A stretch of DNA of 6,068 nucleotides, from contig DIWF01000037.1 in assembly GCA_002422545.1 (NCBI GenBank), positions 145,042 through 151,109 on the forward strand. Direction: 5' to 3'. Below the pieces are notes generated by a model. The model was not told where the DNA came from. It saw only the letters and a list, made by a program, of their open reading frames with translations, and searched no databases. Positions 1 to 5,527 of this stretch are shown here, piece after piece. Each line of letters opens with the position of its first letter. Within the stretch, counting starts at the first letter, position 1. The position numbers and the translations under genes were made by a program. This DNA comes from Firmicutes bacterium UBA6113 (lineage in GTDB: Bacteria; Bacillota; Clostridia; Tissierellales; Sedimentibacteraceae).

Positions 1-1034
1 CCTCCTGAAGCCGATCCAGTAGCTCCTGCTAATAGAGTTACTGCTATAGCACAAGATAGTAATGGAGATCCTTGAATTCCTAAAACTATATCTGTTAATG
101 TTACAAAACCAGGAACAGCTTTTACAACAGCTCCAAAACCTACTGCTGCACTTGTATTAATTATAGCTAATACTGAGTTTTGAGCACCTTCGTTGATTAT
201 TTTTACATATTTACCTTTTAATCTATTAAAACTTATTATAATAGAAGTTAAAATTCCAGATAGAAGCGATACTACAACATGTTGCTTGAGAATATTCAAT
301 ACAATTACTACTGCTATTAATGGTAAGAATGATAATAGAGGATTTGGTAAATCTGTGTAATCACTTGTCATAGCAGTTTCTGCACTTAACTTGCCAGCTG
401 GCTCTATAAACACTTCACCTTTTGCCGTATAATACTTTGCTCTCCTATCGAGATATAAGAATCCACCTAATCCCATTATTATAGATGCGACTATACCTAA
501 AATAGGTGCTGCTGTAGGCGTTGTACCAAAATATTGCATTGGTATTAAGTTTTGAATTTGTGGAGTACCTGGCAAAGATGTCATAGCAATTGTAAACATA
601 CCACAAGCTAATGTTCCTGGTATTAATTTACGAGTAATATTTGCTTCTCTAAATACTTCAAGTGCTAAAGGATACATTGCAAATGCTATAACGAAAACGC
701 TTACACCACCATACCCTAAAACTATACAACCTATCAAAATTGCAAGTACTGCTCTTTTTGTGCTAACAAGTTTTACAAGAAAATGTGCTACTGATTTTGC
801 ACCACCTGAAACTTCCATCAACTTTCCAAATATAGCTCCAAGCATAAACGCAGGGAACCATGATTTAGTAAAGCCAACAAAACCAGTCATATAGTTTTCT
901 GTATATGCGGTTAGTAAATCAATTCCTCCCGTTAATGCAACAATTCCCGCACATATAGGAGCTATCCATAATATAGACATACCTCTATATGCCAAAAACA
1001 TTAATAAAGCTAAAGCTAAAATTATACCAAACAT
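1..1034 (-). CDS. GntP-family permease, C-terminus cut by window edge
   Basis: This is a membrane carrier of the GntP family, which imports gluconate and other small hydroxy or keto acids with protons. I translated it by hand: 344 full codons are visible, starting at the ATG at 1034-1032, with AGGAGG at 1043-1048 placed 8 bases upstream. The protein is almost wholly hydrophobic, with many membrane helices and a short soluble loop around residues 197-230. Family landmarks are GYGGVSVFVIAF (about 107-118), LIPGTLACG (about 137-145), the run TSLPGTPQIQNLIP (about 152-165) and GATGSASGG at the visible end. Family members run to roughly 440 residues, so about 100 C-terminal residues lie outside the window. 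The LPGTPQIQN type resembles permeases found beside scoAB-like CoA-transferase genes, for example B. subtilis YxjC. It is the last visible gene of the operon and probably brings in its substrate. Family assignment is firm; the substrate is inferred. Confidence 0.92.
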   Translation of the reverse strand, partial: MFGIILALALLMFLAYRGMSILWIAPICAGIVALTGGIDLLTAYTENYMTGFVGFTKSWFPAFMLGAIFGKLMEVSGGAKSVAHFLVKLVSTKRAVLAILIGCIVLGYGGVSVFVIAFAMYPLALEVFREANITRKLIPGTLACGMFTIAMTSLPGTPQIQNLIPMQYFGTTPTAAPILGIVASIIMGLGGFLYLDRRAKYYTAKGEVFIEPAGKLSAETAMTSDYTDLPNPLLSFLPLIAVVIVLNILKQHVVVSLLSGILTSIIISFNRLKGKYVKIINEGAQNSVLAIINTSAAVGFGAVVKAVPGFVTLTDIVLGIQGSPLLSCAIAVTLLAGATGSASG

Positions 1035-1124
1035 AAAACAATCCTCCTACTTAATCAGATAAATTACGATTTATTTTATACTACCTATTAAATATTAAAT
1101 CTTGGTGTCTATCTATTATGATAT

Positions 1125-1153
1125 TTATTAGATGGACTTCATCCACCTAATAA
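1125..1153 (-). other. 12-bp hairpin over the dehydrogenase stop codon
   Basis: Arms at 1125-1136 and 1142-1153 pair over 12 positions around a 5-base loop. The single A/C mismatch in the DNA becomes a G-U pair in the minus-strand transcript, so the RNA stem is unbroken. The TAG stop of the dehydrogenase lies inside the upstream arm. The bases after the stem are AU-rich without a U run, so it is a poor intrinsic terminator. It may instead slow or stabilise the transcript between the dehydrogenase and the permease, setting their relative expression. The structure is seen; the role is inferred. Confidence 0.5.
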
Positions 1154-2208
1154 GCTTCAGCTGTATTATAGTAAGTTATATTTTCTAACAATGGCTCAAA
1201 CTCTTTTACATTCTCAATAGTAGGTAATGTCTGAGTGTTTTGTGCTCTGTATACTAACTCTATTATTTTATCAGTAAATGGAGTTGGGAATCCTACCTTT
1301 TTACCTGCTCTTGATACTGAACCACATATTTCATCTATTTCTGTTTGCCATATTCCTCTTCTTAAATCGTTTAACATACTTGCAGTTAAAGCACGTTGAG
1401 GTTTTAAAAGCTTATGACAAATTTCTATTGCTTTTTGTCTTTCTTCTTCATTGTTAAATTCTAATTCTTTAAGGTCTACACCTTGGAAATCGTCAATAAG
1501 TCTTACCCCATTTAATCTAGCAGCTTTTACTACTTCGTTACCAACAAATGTAGATACTTTAAAAGCTATTTCATTGTCTTCAACATCTCCATAAGATCCA
1601 CCAATTGCTACAGACATTCCGCTATATACAGCATTTAAGAATAATTTTGACCATCTAGCACCAGCTAAATCAGGTAATATAGATGTGTGCCCCATGCATT
1701 CTAAAATTTCCTTAACTTTATATGTTCTTTCTTTTACTACATCATCTAATTCTCCAATTTCAAATGCATGCTTTTCAACTATTTCAATTTTTGAAGTCAA
1801 TTTTGAAACGCCAGGTCCTTGGAACACAGCTCCCCAACCTACTGTGCCACCCATAGTTCTTTCTTTGCCAACGTATGAAGCTACAGCCTCTTCAGGAATA
1901 CCATTTTGTAATGTAATAACAACACTGTTTTCGTTTATATGGGGTAATAGTTGTGGTAAAGCAGCTTTATTTGATGGAGCTTTTGTCATATAGAAAACAA
2001 CGTCATATATTCCATTCATTTCACTTGGTAAACAAGCTTTAACAGGTTGTATAAATTCAACTTCACCAATTACTTTTGCACCATCTCTATTAAGTGCATC
2101 AACATGATCCTTATACGGATCAACAAGAGTTACATTTCTGCCACTTTTAGCTATAAAAGCTCCTAAAATAGTACCTAAGGATCCAGCTCCCATTATTGCA
2201 ATTCTCAT
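1147..2208 (-). CDS. Ketopantoate reductase-like (PanE/ApbA family) NAD(P)-dependent dehydrogenase
   Basis: A soluble oxidoreductase of the 2-dehydropantoate 2-reductase family, 353 residues. The N-terminal Rossmann fold begins at once with GAGSLG (residues 7-12). Family residues are present: T75-K76 matching the KPR lysine loop, QNG at 101-103, the probable catalytic Lys188 in RWSKLFLNAV, and Glu290 in TEID, which matches the catalytic glutamate of E. coli PanE. The protein is about 50 residues longer than E. coli PanE. The Lys-to-Glu distance is 102 instead of about 80, with extra charged helical sequence near 235-270. The ATG at 2208 has GGAGG at 2216-2220. No pantothenate genes are visible, and it sits between a thiolase/CoA-transferase cluster and a GntP permease. 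I therefore suspect it oxidises a hydroxy acid to a keto acid (or the reverse) for this operon rather than making pantoate. A true PanE role cannot be excluded. Confidence 0.88.
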   Translation of the reverse strand: MRIAIMGAGSLGTILGAFIAKSGRNVTLVDPYKDHVDALNRDGAKVIGEVEFIQPVKACLPSEMNGIYDVVFYMTKAPSNKAALPQLLPHINENSVVITLQNGIPEEAVASYVGKERTMGGTVGWGAVFQGPGVSKLTSKIEIVEKHAFEIGELDDVVKERTYKVKEILECMGHTSILPDLAGARWSKLFLNAVYSGMSVAIGGSYGDVEDNEIAFKVSTFVGNEVVKAARLNGVRLIDDFQGVDLKELEFNNEEERQKAIEICHKLLKPQRALTASMLNDLRRGIWQTEIDEICGSVSRAGKKVGFPTPFTDKIIELVYRAQNTQTLPTIENVKEFEPLLENITYYNTAEAY

Positions 2209-2246
2209 TATACTTCCTCCCTTTAATTAATTATATTTTTTATAAT

Positions 2247-2465
2247 TTAAAGTGAATATATCTCTTGGCCATTTTCGTCCATACCAAGAAATTTCGCTTC
2301 TTGTCCAATTTCTACTTCCATCCCCTCATTAAATCCTTCTAGTAAGCTAGGAAATTTTGTACCATCTTCTCTTTCTAAGATTGCGCTTACATATGGTAAT
2401 TTATCTGTAAAAGCAGGAAATGTTGAGTAAAGAATACTATATGTATATATAATCGGATTTTTCAT
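2247..2465 (-). CDS. Stand-alone OB-fold (DUF35 C-terminal type) thiolase partner protein
   Basis: A 72-residue protein that resembles the OB-fold half of DUF35/ChsH2-type acyl-CoA-associated proteins. The features I recognise are the opening IIYTYSILYSTFPAF (about 5-19), the PYVSAILERE strand (24-33) and GMEVEIGQEAKFLG (48-61). The zinc-ribbon domain with CxxC pairs that precedes this fold in usual DUF35 proteins is absent, and the protein has no cysteine at all. The gene starts 1 base after the thiolase TAG. Its ribosome site (AGGGGG, about 2472-2477) lies inside the last thiolase codons, so the two are probably translationally coupled and made in equal amounts. DUF35 proteins are known to form complexes with thiolases (archaeal thiolase/HMG-CoA synthase complex, Ltp2-ChsH2 in steroid breakdown). 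Here it is probably a structural partner of the thiolase upstream. The function is inferred from fold and position. Confidence 0.82.
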   Translation of the reverse strand: MKNPIIYTYSILYSTFPAFTDKLPYVSAILEREDGTKFPSLLEGFNEGMEVEIGQEAKFLGMDENGQEIYSL

Positions 2466-2466
2466 T

Positions 2467-3630
2467 CTACAACCCCCTAAATATATTAATCACACATGTA
2501 GCTGCAGTACCACCAAGATTATGTGTTAAGCCTATATCTGCCTTCTTAAGCTGTCTTTGACCAGCATCACCTCTTAATTGTGTTACTACTTCAAAGATTT
2601 GACTCAAGCCAGTAGCACCTATTGGATGGCCCTTTGCCTTTAATCCACCACTAGAATTAATTGGTTTCTTTCCTTCTAAAGCTATTCCACCTTCTGCGAC
2701 TAAGTCTGCACCATATCCAGGTTCCGCAAATCCTAAATCTTCTATATTAATTATTTGTGTAATTGTAAAACAATCATGTACTTCAGCAAAATCTATATCT
2801 GCTGGTTTTAGATTTGCTTGATTATAGGCTTGCTTAGCTGCTAACTTTGCAGCAGAAAAACTTGTTATTGCTTTCTTCGAGAATAATGTTATATTATCTC
2901 CTGCATGACCAGATCCAATTACTTCAACAACTCTATGTTTTTTTATTTTTTTGGCAATTTCAGTTGTAGCTAAAACTAAGAATGCAGCTCCATCAGTTAC
3001 TAAAGAACAGTCAAAAAGTGATAATGGTGTAGCTATAGGAGATGCTGCCAAAGCCTTTTCTAATGTTATTTCTTTTGGCATTTGAGCATCAGGATTTAAA
3101 CTGGCATTACGATGTGCATTAACAGCACACATTGCCATTTCTTTTTTTACATTTCTGTATTCATAGAAATATCTATTAGCCATCATCGCAAAATTAGCTG
3201 GAAATGTAAAACCTTGTGTAGCTTCTAATTCATAATCCATTGCTGAAACCAATGCTTCGGTAACATCATCTGTTGCCCTATGTGTCATTTTTTCAACGCC
3301 ACCGACTAGAACAATATCATACATACCGCTCATAACAGCTGTAAGCCCCATTCTAAAAGCTAAACTACCTGAAGCACAAGCACCCTCAGTTCGAACTGTT
3401 GGTATATTTCCTAAATCTAGTACTTCAGATACTAATGGACCCATATGTCCTTGTCCACATAATTGCTGACCATCAAAATTACCTAAATAAACTGCTTCGA
3501 TACTTTTTTTGTCTATACCTGAATCGTTGATTGCTTTTGTACCTGCTTCAAGAATCATATCTCTTATAGAGCGATCAGGAAATCTCCCCATCCTTGTTTC
3601 ACCAATTCCAATTATTGAAACTGAACGCAT
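2467..3630 (-). CDS. SCP2/archaeal-type thiolase (acetyl-CoA acetyltransferase family)
   Basis: A 387-residue thiolase that would cleave a 3-oxoacyl-CoA with free CoA, or run the reverse condensation. The nucleophile is Cys85 in EGACASGSLA. The second active-site loop is VHDCFT (His285, Cys287), and His335 lies in GGLKAKGHPIGATG. The HDCF loop and the ending HNLGGTAATC in place of the classic C-terminal CxG loop mark the SCP2/archaeal branch rather than the AtoB/PhaA branch. In SCP2-type thiolases the HDCF cysteine takes over the acid/base role. I chose the ATG at 3630: it has GAGAGG 7 bases upstream and gives the usual family N-terminus MRSVSIIGIG. An in-frame ATG at 3645 adds five residues but has no ribosome site. 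The gene begins 17 bases after the CoA-transferase beta stop and is followed at 1 base by the OB-fold gene. Chain-length preference is unknown. Confidence 0.94.
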   Translation of the reverse strand: MRSVSIIGIGETRMGRFPDRSIRDMILEAGTKAINDSGIDKKSIEAVYLGNFDGQQLCGQGHMGPLVSEVLDLGNIPTVRTEGACASGSLAFRMGLTAVMSGMYDIVLVGGVEKMTHRATDDVTEALVSAMDYELEATQGFTFPANFAMMANRYFYEYRNVKKEMAMCAVNAHRNASLNPDAQMPKEITLEKALAASPIATPLSLFDCSLVTDGAAFLVLATTEIAKKIKKHRVVEVIGSGHAGDNITLFSKKAITSFSAAKLAAKQAYNQANLKPADIDFAEVHDCFTITQIINIEDLGFAEPGYGADLVAEGGIALEGKKPINSSGGLKAKGHPIGATGLSQIFEVVTQLRGDAGQRQLKKADIGLTHNLGGTAATCVINIFRGL

Positions 3631-3637
3631 TTTATTA

Positions 3638-3643
3638 CCTCTC
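3638..3643 (-). promoter_or_regulatory. Ribosome binding site that decides the thiolase start
   Basis: Minus-strand GAGAGG lies 7 bases before the ATG at 3630. The alternative ATG at 3645 overlaps this site and has only AAATTATAAGA in front of it. This favours the 387-residue protein over a 392-residue one. Confidence 0.75.
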
Positions 3644-3647
3644 ATTC

Positions 3648-4301
3648 TTATAATTTCATTTCACATACATCGGGACTAACTATTAAATCTGCATCCGTCT
3701 TTTGAATTACTTCTTTTACAGTTACTCCAGGTGCAACCTCTTTTAATATTAAACCTTCTTCAGTTACATCTATATAAGCTAATTCTGTTACTATTGTTTT
3801 AACAACCTTATAACCTGTTAATGGAAAAGTACATTTTTTTAATATCTTTGATTTTCCGTCTTTTGAACAATGCTCTGTAGCAACAATTACCCTTTTAGCA
3901 CCAACGACTAAATCCATTGCTCCACCCATACCTGCAAATTTCCCCCCTGGCACCATCCAGTTAGCAATACTTCCTTCTTGGTCAACTTGCATTGTTCCTA
4001 AAACAGTTGCCGTAAGATGTCCGCCTCTAACTATTCCAAATCCAGTACAACTATCAACAATGGCACCACCAGGAATAATAGAAACACGATTTTCAGCAGC
4101 TTCTGTTCTAAAAATATCACGAGGTAAGCTTGGATCATCTGACCCAAAACCTACGATACCGTTTTCAGCATGTAGATAAATAGTTATATCATTTGGAATG
4201 TAATTAACAACCATGCCAGGTAGACCAGCACCTAAATTTACAACATCACCATTCTTAAACTCTTTAGCAACTCTTCTTGCTATAAGCTCTTTACTGTTCA
4301 T
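3648..4301 (-). CDS. atoA: 3-oxoacid/acetate-type CoA-transferase subunit beta
   Basis: The beta subunit of a two-subunit class I CoA-transferase, 217 residues, a normal family length. The catalytic glutamate is Glu46 in AENGIVGFG, the equivalent of the SENG glutamate that carries the covalent CoA thioester. Other landmarks are NLGAGLP (22-28), a VRGGHLTATVLG stretch (91-102), NWMVPGG (114-120) and GMGGAMDLVVGAKRVIV (124-140). The ATG at 4301 lies inside the end of the alpha-subunit gene (11-bp overlap) and has AGGAGG 8 bases upstream, so the subunits are likely co-translated. With the alpha subunit it would move CoA from a donor such as acetyl-, butyryl- or succinyl-CoA onto a free 3-oxoacid such as acetoacetate. 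The downstream thiolase supports a 3-oxoacid substrate, but the exact donor and acceptor cannot be told from motifs. ScoB, CtfB and AtoA are all equally fair names. Confidence 0.94.
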   Translation of the reverse strand: MNSKELIARRVAKEFKNGDVVNLGAGLPGMVVNYIPNDITIYLHAENGIVGFGSDDPSLPRDIFRTEAAENRVSIIPGGAIVDSCTGFGIVRGGHLTATVLGTMQVDQEGSIANWMVPGGKFAGMGGAMDLVVGAKRVIVATEHCSKDGKSKILKKCTFPLTGYKVVKTIVTELAYIDVTEEGLILKEVAPGVTVKEVIQKTDADLIVSPDVCEMKL

Positions 4302-4962
4302 ATGTTATACCTCCTTGCACTAATACATCTACCAAAATACCTGGAACATGTATTTCTTCCGGACTAATACTACCGACTGACTCTATAGATTTATTAACTT
4401 CTACAATTACTAAATCAGCAGCAAATGCCATAACAGTAGAAAATGCTCTTTGGGTCAAATGAAAAACTAAATTACCTGCTTCGTCAGCCCTATCTGCTTC
4501 TAAAATTGCCACATTTCCTTTAAGCGGAGTTTGATATAACCATTGCTTTCCATTTAATTCAACTCTTTGAGCCCATTTTTCTTCTACAATCGTGTTTAAA
4601 CCCGTTGGAGTTAAAATTCCACCTAAACCATAACCTGCTGCTCTAATTCTTTCAGCAAATGAACCTTGAGGACATAATTCTAATTCCATCTTACATTCCT
4701 CAGCTAATTTTGGTGCAATTGGTAATCTACCACACCAAGAGCATATGAACTTTTTGACTTGTCCAGCTGCTATTAATCTTCCTACGCCTTTTTCTACTGT
4801 ATTTCCATCGTTATTAATCATTATTAAATCTTTTTGACCTTGTCTTAAAAGTTCATCAACTATTAAAACTGGAGTACCATTACCATAGAATCCACCAGCT
4901 AATACTGTATCACCGTCCTTAATTAAACTAACAGCATCTTTTACATCCATTAATTTAGCCAC
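4291..4962 (-). CDS. atoD: 3-oxoacid/acetate-type CoA-transferase subunit alpha
   Basis: The alpha subunit of the same class I CoA-transferase, 223 residues and full length. It shows GGFYGNGTP (23-31), the CoA-binding region of the family, then the run CPQGSFAERIRAAGYGLGG (97-115) followed by ILTPTG, WLYQTPL (141-147), EADRADEAGNL (155-165) and a C-terminal PEEIHVPGILVD (201-212). Translation starts at GTG 4962. GGAGG at 4970-4974 sits 7 bases upstream, whereas the in-frame ATG at 4950 would be 19 bases away, so GTG is preferred. It is the first gene of the operon, about 62 bases after the predicted transcription start. Its end overlaps the beta-subunit start by 11 bases. In E. coli and clostridia such pairs (AtoDA, CtfAB) activate acetoacetate or short fatty acids. 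The pair is clear; the substrate is inferred from the neighbouring thiolase. Confidence 0.94.
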   Translation of the reverse strand: MAKLMDVKDAVSLIKDGDTVLAGGFYGNGTPVLIVDELLRQGQKDLIMINNDGNTVEKGVGRLIAAGQVKKFICSWCGRLPIAPKLAEECKMELELCPQGSFAERIRAAGYGLGGILTPTGLNTIVEEKWAQRVELNGKQWLYQTPLKGNVAILEADRADEAGNLVFHLTQRAFSTVMAFAADLVIVEVNKSIESVGSISPEEIHVPGILVDVLVQGGITYEQ

Positions 4963-4969
4963 TCTATAT

Positions 4970-4974
4970 CCTCC
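4970..4974 (-). promoter_or_regulatory. Ribosome binding site that supports the GTG start of the alpha subunit
   Basis: Minus-strand GGAGG lies 7 bases before the GTG at 4962. This is ideal spacing for GTG and too far for the in-frame ATG at 4950. Confidence 0.8.
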
Positions 4975-5000
4975 ACTCTATGTATTATTATTTCGCTTAC

Positions 5001-5017
5001 CATAGTCACTGACCATG
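5001..5017. promoter_or_regulatory. Imperfect palindrome in the operon leader, candidate operator
   Basis: The 17-base sequence CATAGTCACTGACCATG has 8-base arms with one mismatch around a central C; its core GTCACTGAC is perfect. It covers about +8 to +24 relative to the predicted start. That position would let a bound repressor block transcription, as is common for substrate-responsive GntR-, TetR- or LysR-like regulators. No regulator gene is in the window, and the same bases could form a small RNA hairpin instead. The symmetry is seen; the operator role is inferred. Confidence 0.45.
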
Positions 5018-5030
5018 TTCATCGAAATTA

Positions 5031-5059
5031 ATAGTAACACATAAAGATAACGTTGTCAA
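5031..5059 (-). promoter_or_regulatory. Sigma-A promoter of the CoA-transferase/thiolase operon
   Basis: On the minus strand a perfect -35 box TTGACA (5059-5054) is separated by exactly 17 bases from a -10 box TACTAT (5036-5031), one base from consensus. Transcription should start near 5024, giving a leader of about 62 bases before the GTG at 4962. The 45 or so bases upstream of the -35 box (about 5062-5108) are rich in A and T runs and could act as an UP element. I found no convincing sigma-54 site or CcpA cre site. Confidence 0.85.
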
Positions 5060-5139
5060 TGCGTTTTTCTAATAATAAAATAATTTTTTTATCTTGTAAT
5101 AATAATAAACCAGACTAAAAAGGTTATAGTCTTTTGCCT

Positions 5140-5210
5140 TAAACTAATAATTGCTACTACCAAGCCCTATAGCGGACTTCACTGTCGATCTGTCATTTTG
5201 TGCATAAATA
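5140..5210. other. Short GC-richer intergenic patch, unassigned
   Basis: This stretch (core about 5160-5205) stands out as more mixed in composition than the AT-rich DNA on either side. I see no usable reading frame, ribosome site, promoter or symmetric structure. It lies between the operon promoter and a stem-loop next to a transposase scrap, so it may be the decayed end of a mobile element, but I could not match it to a known terminus. Confidence 0.25.
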
Positions 5211-5211
5211 T

Positions 5212-5246
5212 AAAAACTTCTATCAATTTCTTTAATAGAAGTTTTT
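5212..5246. terminator. Stem-loop with T runs on both sides, likely bidirectional terminator
   Basis: Arms AAAAACTTCTAT (5212-5223) and ATAGAAGTTTTT (5235-5246) are a perfect 12-bp inverted repeat around an 11-base loop. The plus strand ends in seven T (5242-5248) and the minus strand in five T. It lies upstream of the operon promoter, so in the minus direction it would stop read-through from the symporter or the transposase remnant. The stem has few G-C pairs, so efficiency may be modest. Confidence 0.65.
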
Positions 5247-5278
5247 TTAGAATTATTTATTGAAATTTATCCTACAAC

Positions 5279-5359
5279 ATTGAAATCAAATTATCTGTGA
5301 TGGTTTATTTCTTCCTTTTTAAGTATGGAATGGAAGGATTCAATACCTGCATTGTCAAA
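5279..5359 (-). pseudogene. Remnant of an IS3-family transposase (DDE C-terminal motif)
   Basis: The minus strand reads FDNAGIESFHSILKKEEINHH, which matches the C-terminal end of the IS3-family OrfB catalytic core: the DNAxxESFHSxLKKE block with the last acidic residue of the DDE triad. After a TAA stop at 5293-5291 the same frame continues with FDFN, which resembles the KYFDFN-like continuation in intact relatives, so the stop looks like a point mutation inside a dead gene. Nothing upstream of about 5360 resembles the preceding transposase region in any frame, so the fragment is deleted on that side. Only about 27 codons survive and it cannot be active. I see no clear terminal repeats. The match is from recall of the family motif. 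Confidence 0.7.
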
Positions 5360-5457
5360 GGAAATATTAAAGTTAAAGAAGTAGATAAAGATTTTATAAA
5401 AGAGTATAGCCAATAAAGCTCCGCTGCGCGTGGAGTATCCGGTAATGTTCGATATCG
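5360..5457. other. Unassigned intergenic stretch between terminator and transposase remnant
   Basis: An open frame on the minus strand runs through here (about 5512-5291), but it has no ribosome site and no recognisable protein outside the transposase scrap, so I do not call a gene. It contains a small GC-rich patch (about 5419-5435) able to form only a short, interrupted hairpin. It also contains a perfect 12-base palindrome, TTCGATATCGAA, at 5448-5459. Confidence 0.3.
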
Positions 5458-5481
5458 AAAAAGGGAATGCGAGACATTCCC
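5458..5481 (-). terminator. Intrinsic terminator of the AGCS symporter gene
   Basis: In the minus direction the transcript reads GGGAATG, loop TCTCG, CATTCCC, then five T (plus-strand A run 5458-5462). The 7-bp stem (5463-5469 with 5475-5481) has a tight loop and four G-C pairs. It lies 46 bases after the symporter stop codon, as expected for that gene's transcript end. This separates the symporter from the downstream operon. Confidence 0.85.
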
Positions 5482-5527
5482 TATTACTGTAGGCTGTAAG
5501 CAAGTACCACAAATCTTTGTGCAGGAA

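Noticed and set aside
1050..1120. Separate promoter for the GntP permease gene
   Set aside because: TATAAA-like boxes occur in this AT-rich gap but none has a credible -35 box at 16-18 bases.
1685..1993. Plus-strand open frame of 102 codons
   Set aside because: It lies wholly inside the ketopantoate-reductase-like gene on the opposite strand, has no family resemblance and is a coding shadow.
4291..4301. Overlap of the two CoA-transferase genes as a possible anomaly
   Set aside because: An 11-bp overlap between subunit genes is ordinary translational coupling.
4975..5000. Possible CcpA cre site near GGTAAGCGAAA in the leader
   Set aside because: The TG and AA blocks are spaced one base off the cre consensus and the right half does not fit.
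5112..5135. AGACTA/TAGTCT inverted repeat followed by TTTT on the plus strand
   Set aside because: The arms are only 6 bp with few G-C pairs, and there is no plus-strand gene to terminate. It may simply be part of the AT-rich upstream region.
5419..5435. CTCC...GGAG hairpin as a second symporter terminator
   Set aside because: The stem is only about 4 bp before mismatches and the following bases are not a T run. The terminator at 5458-5481 is far better.
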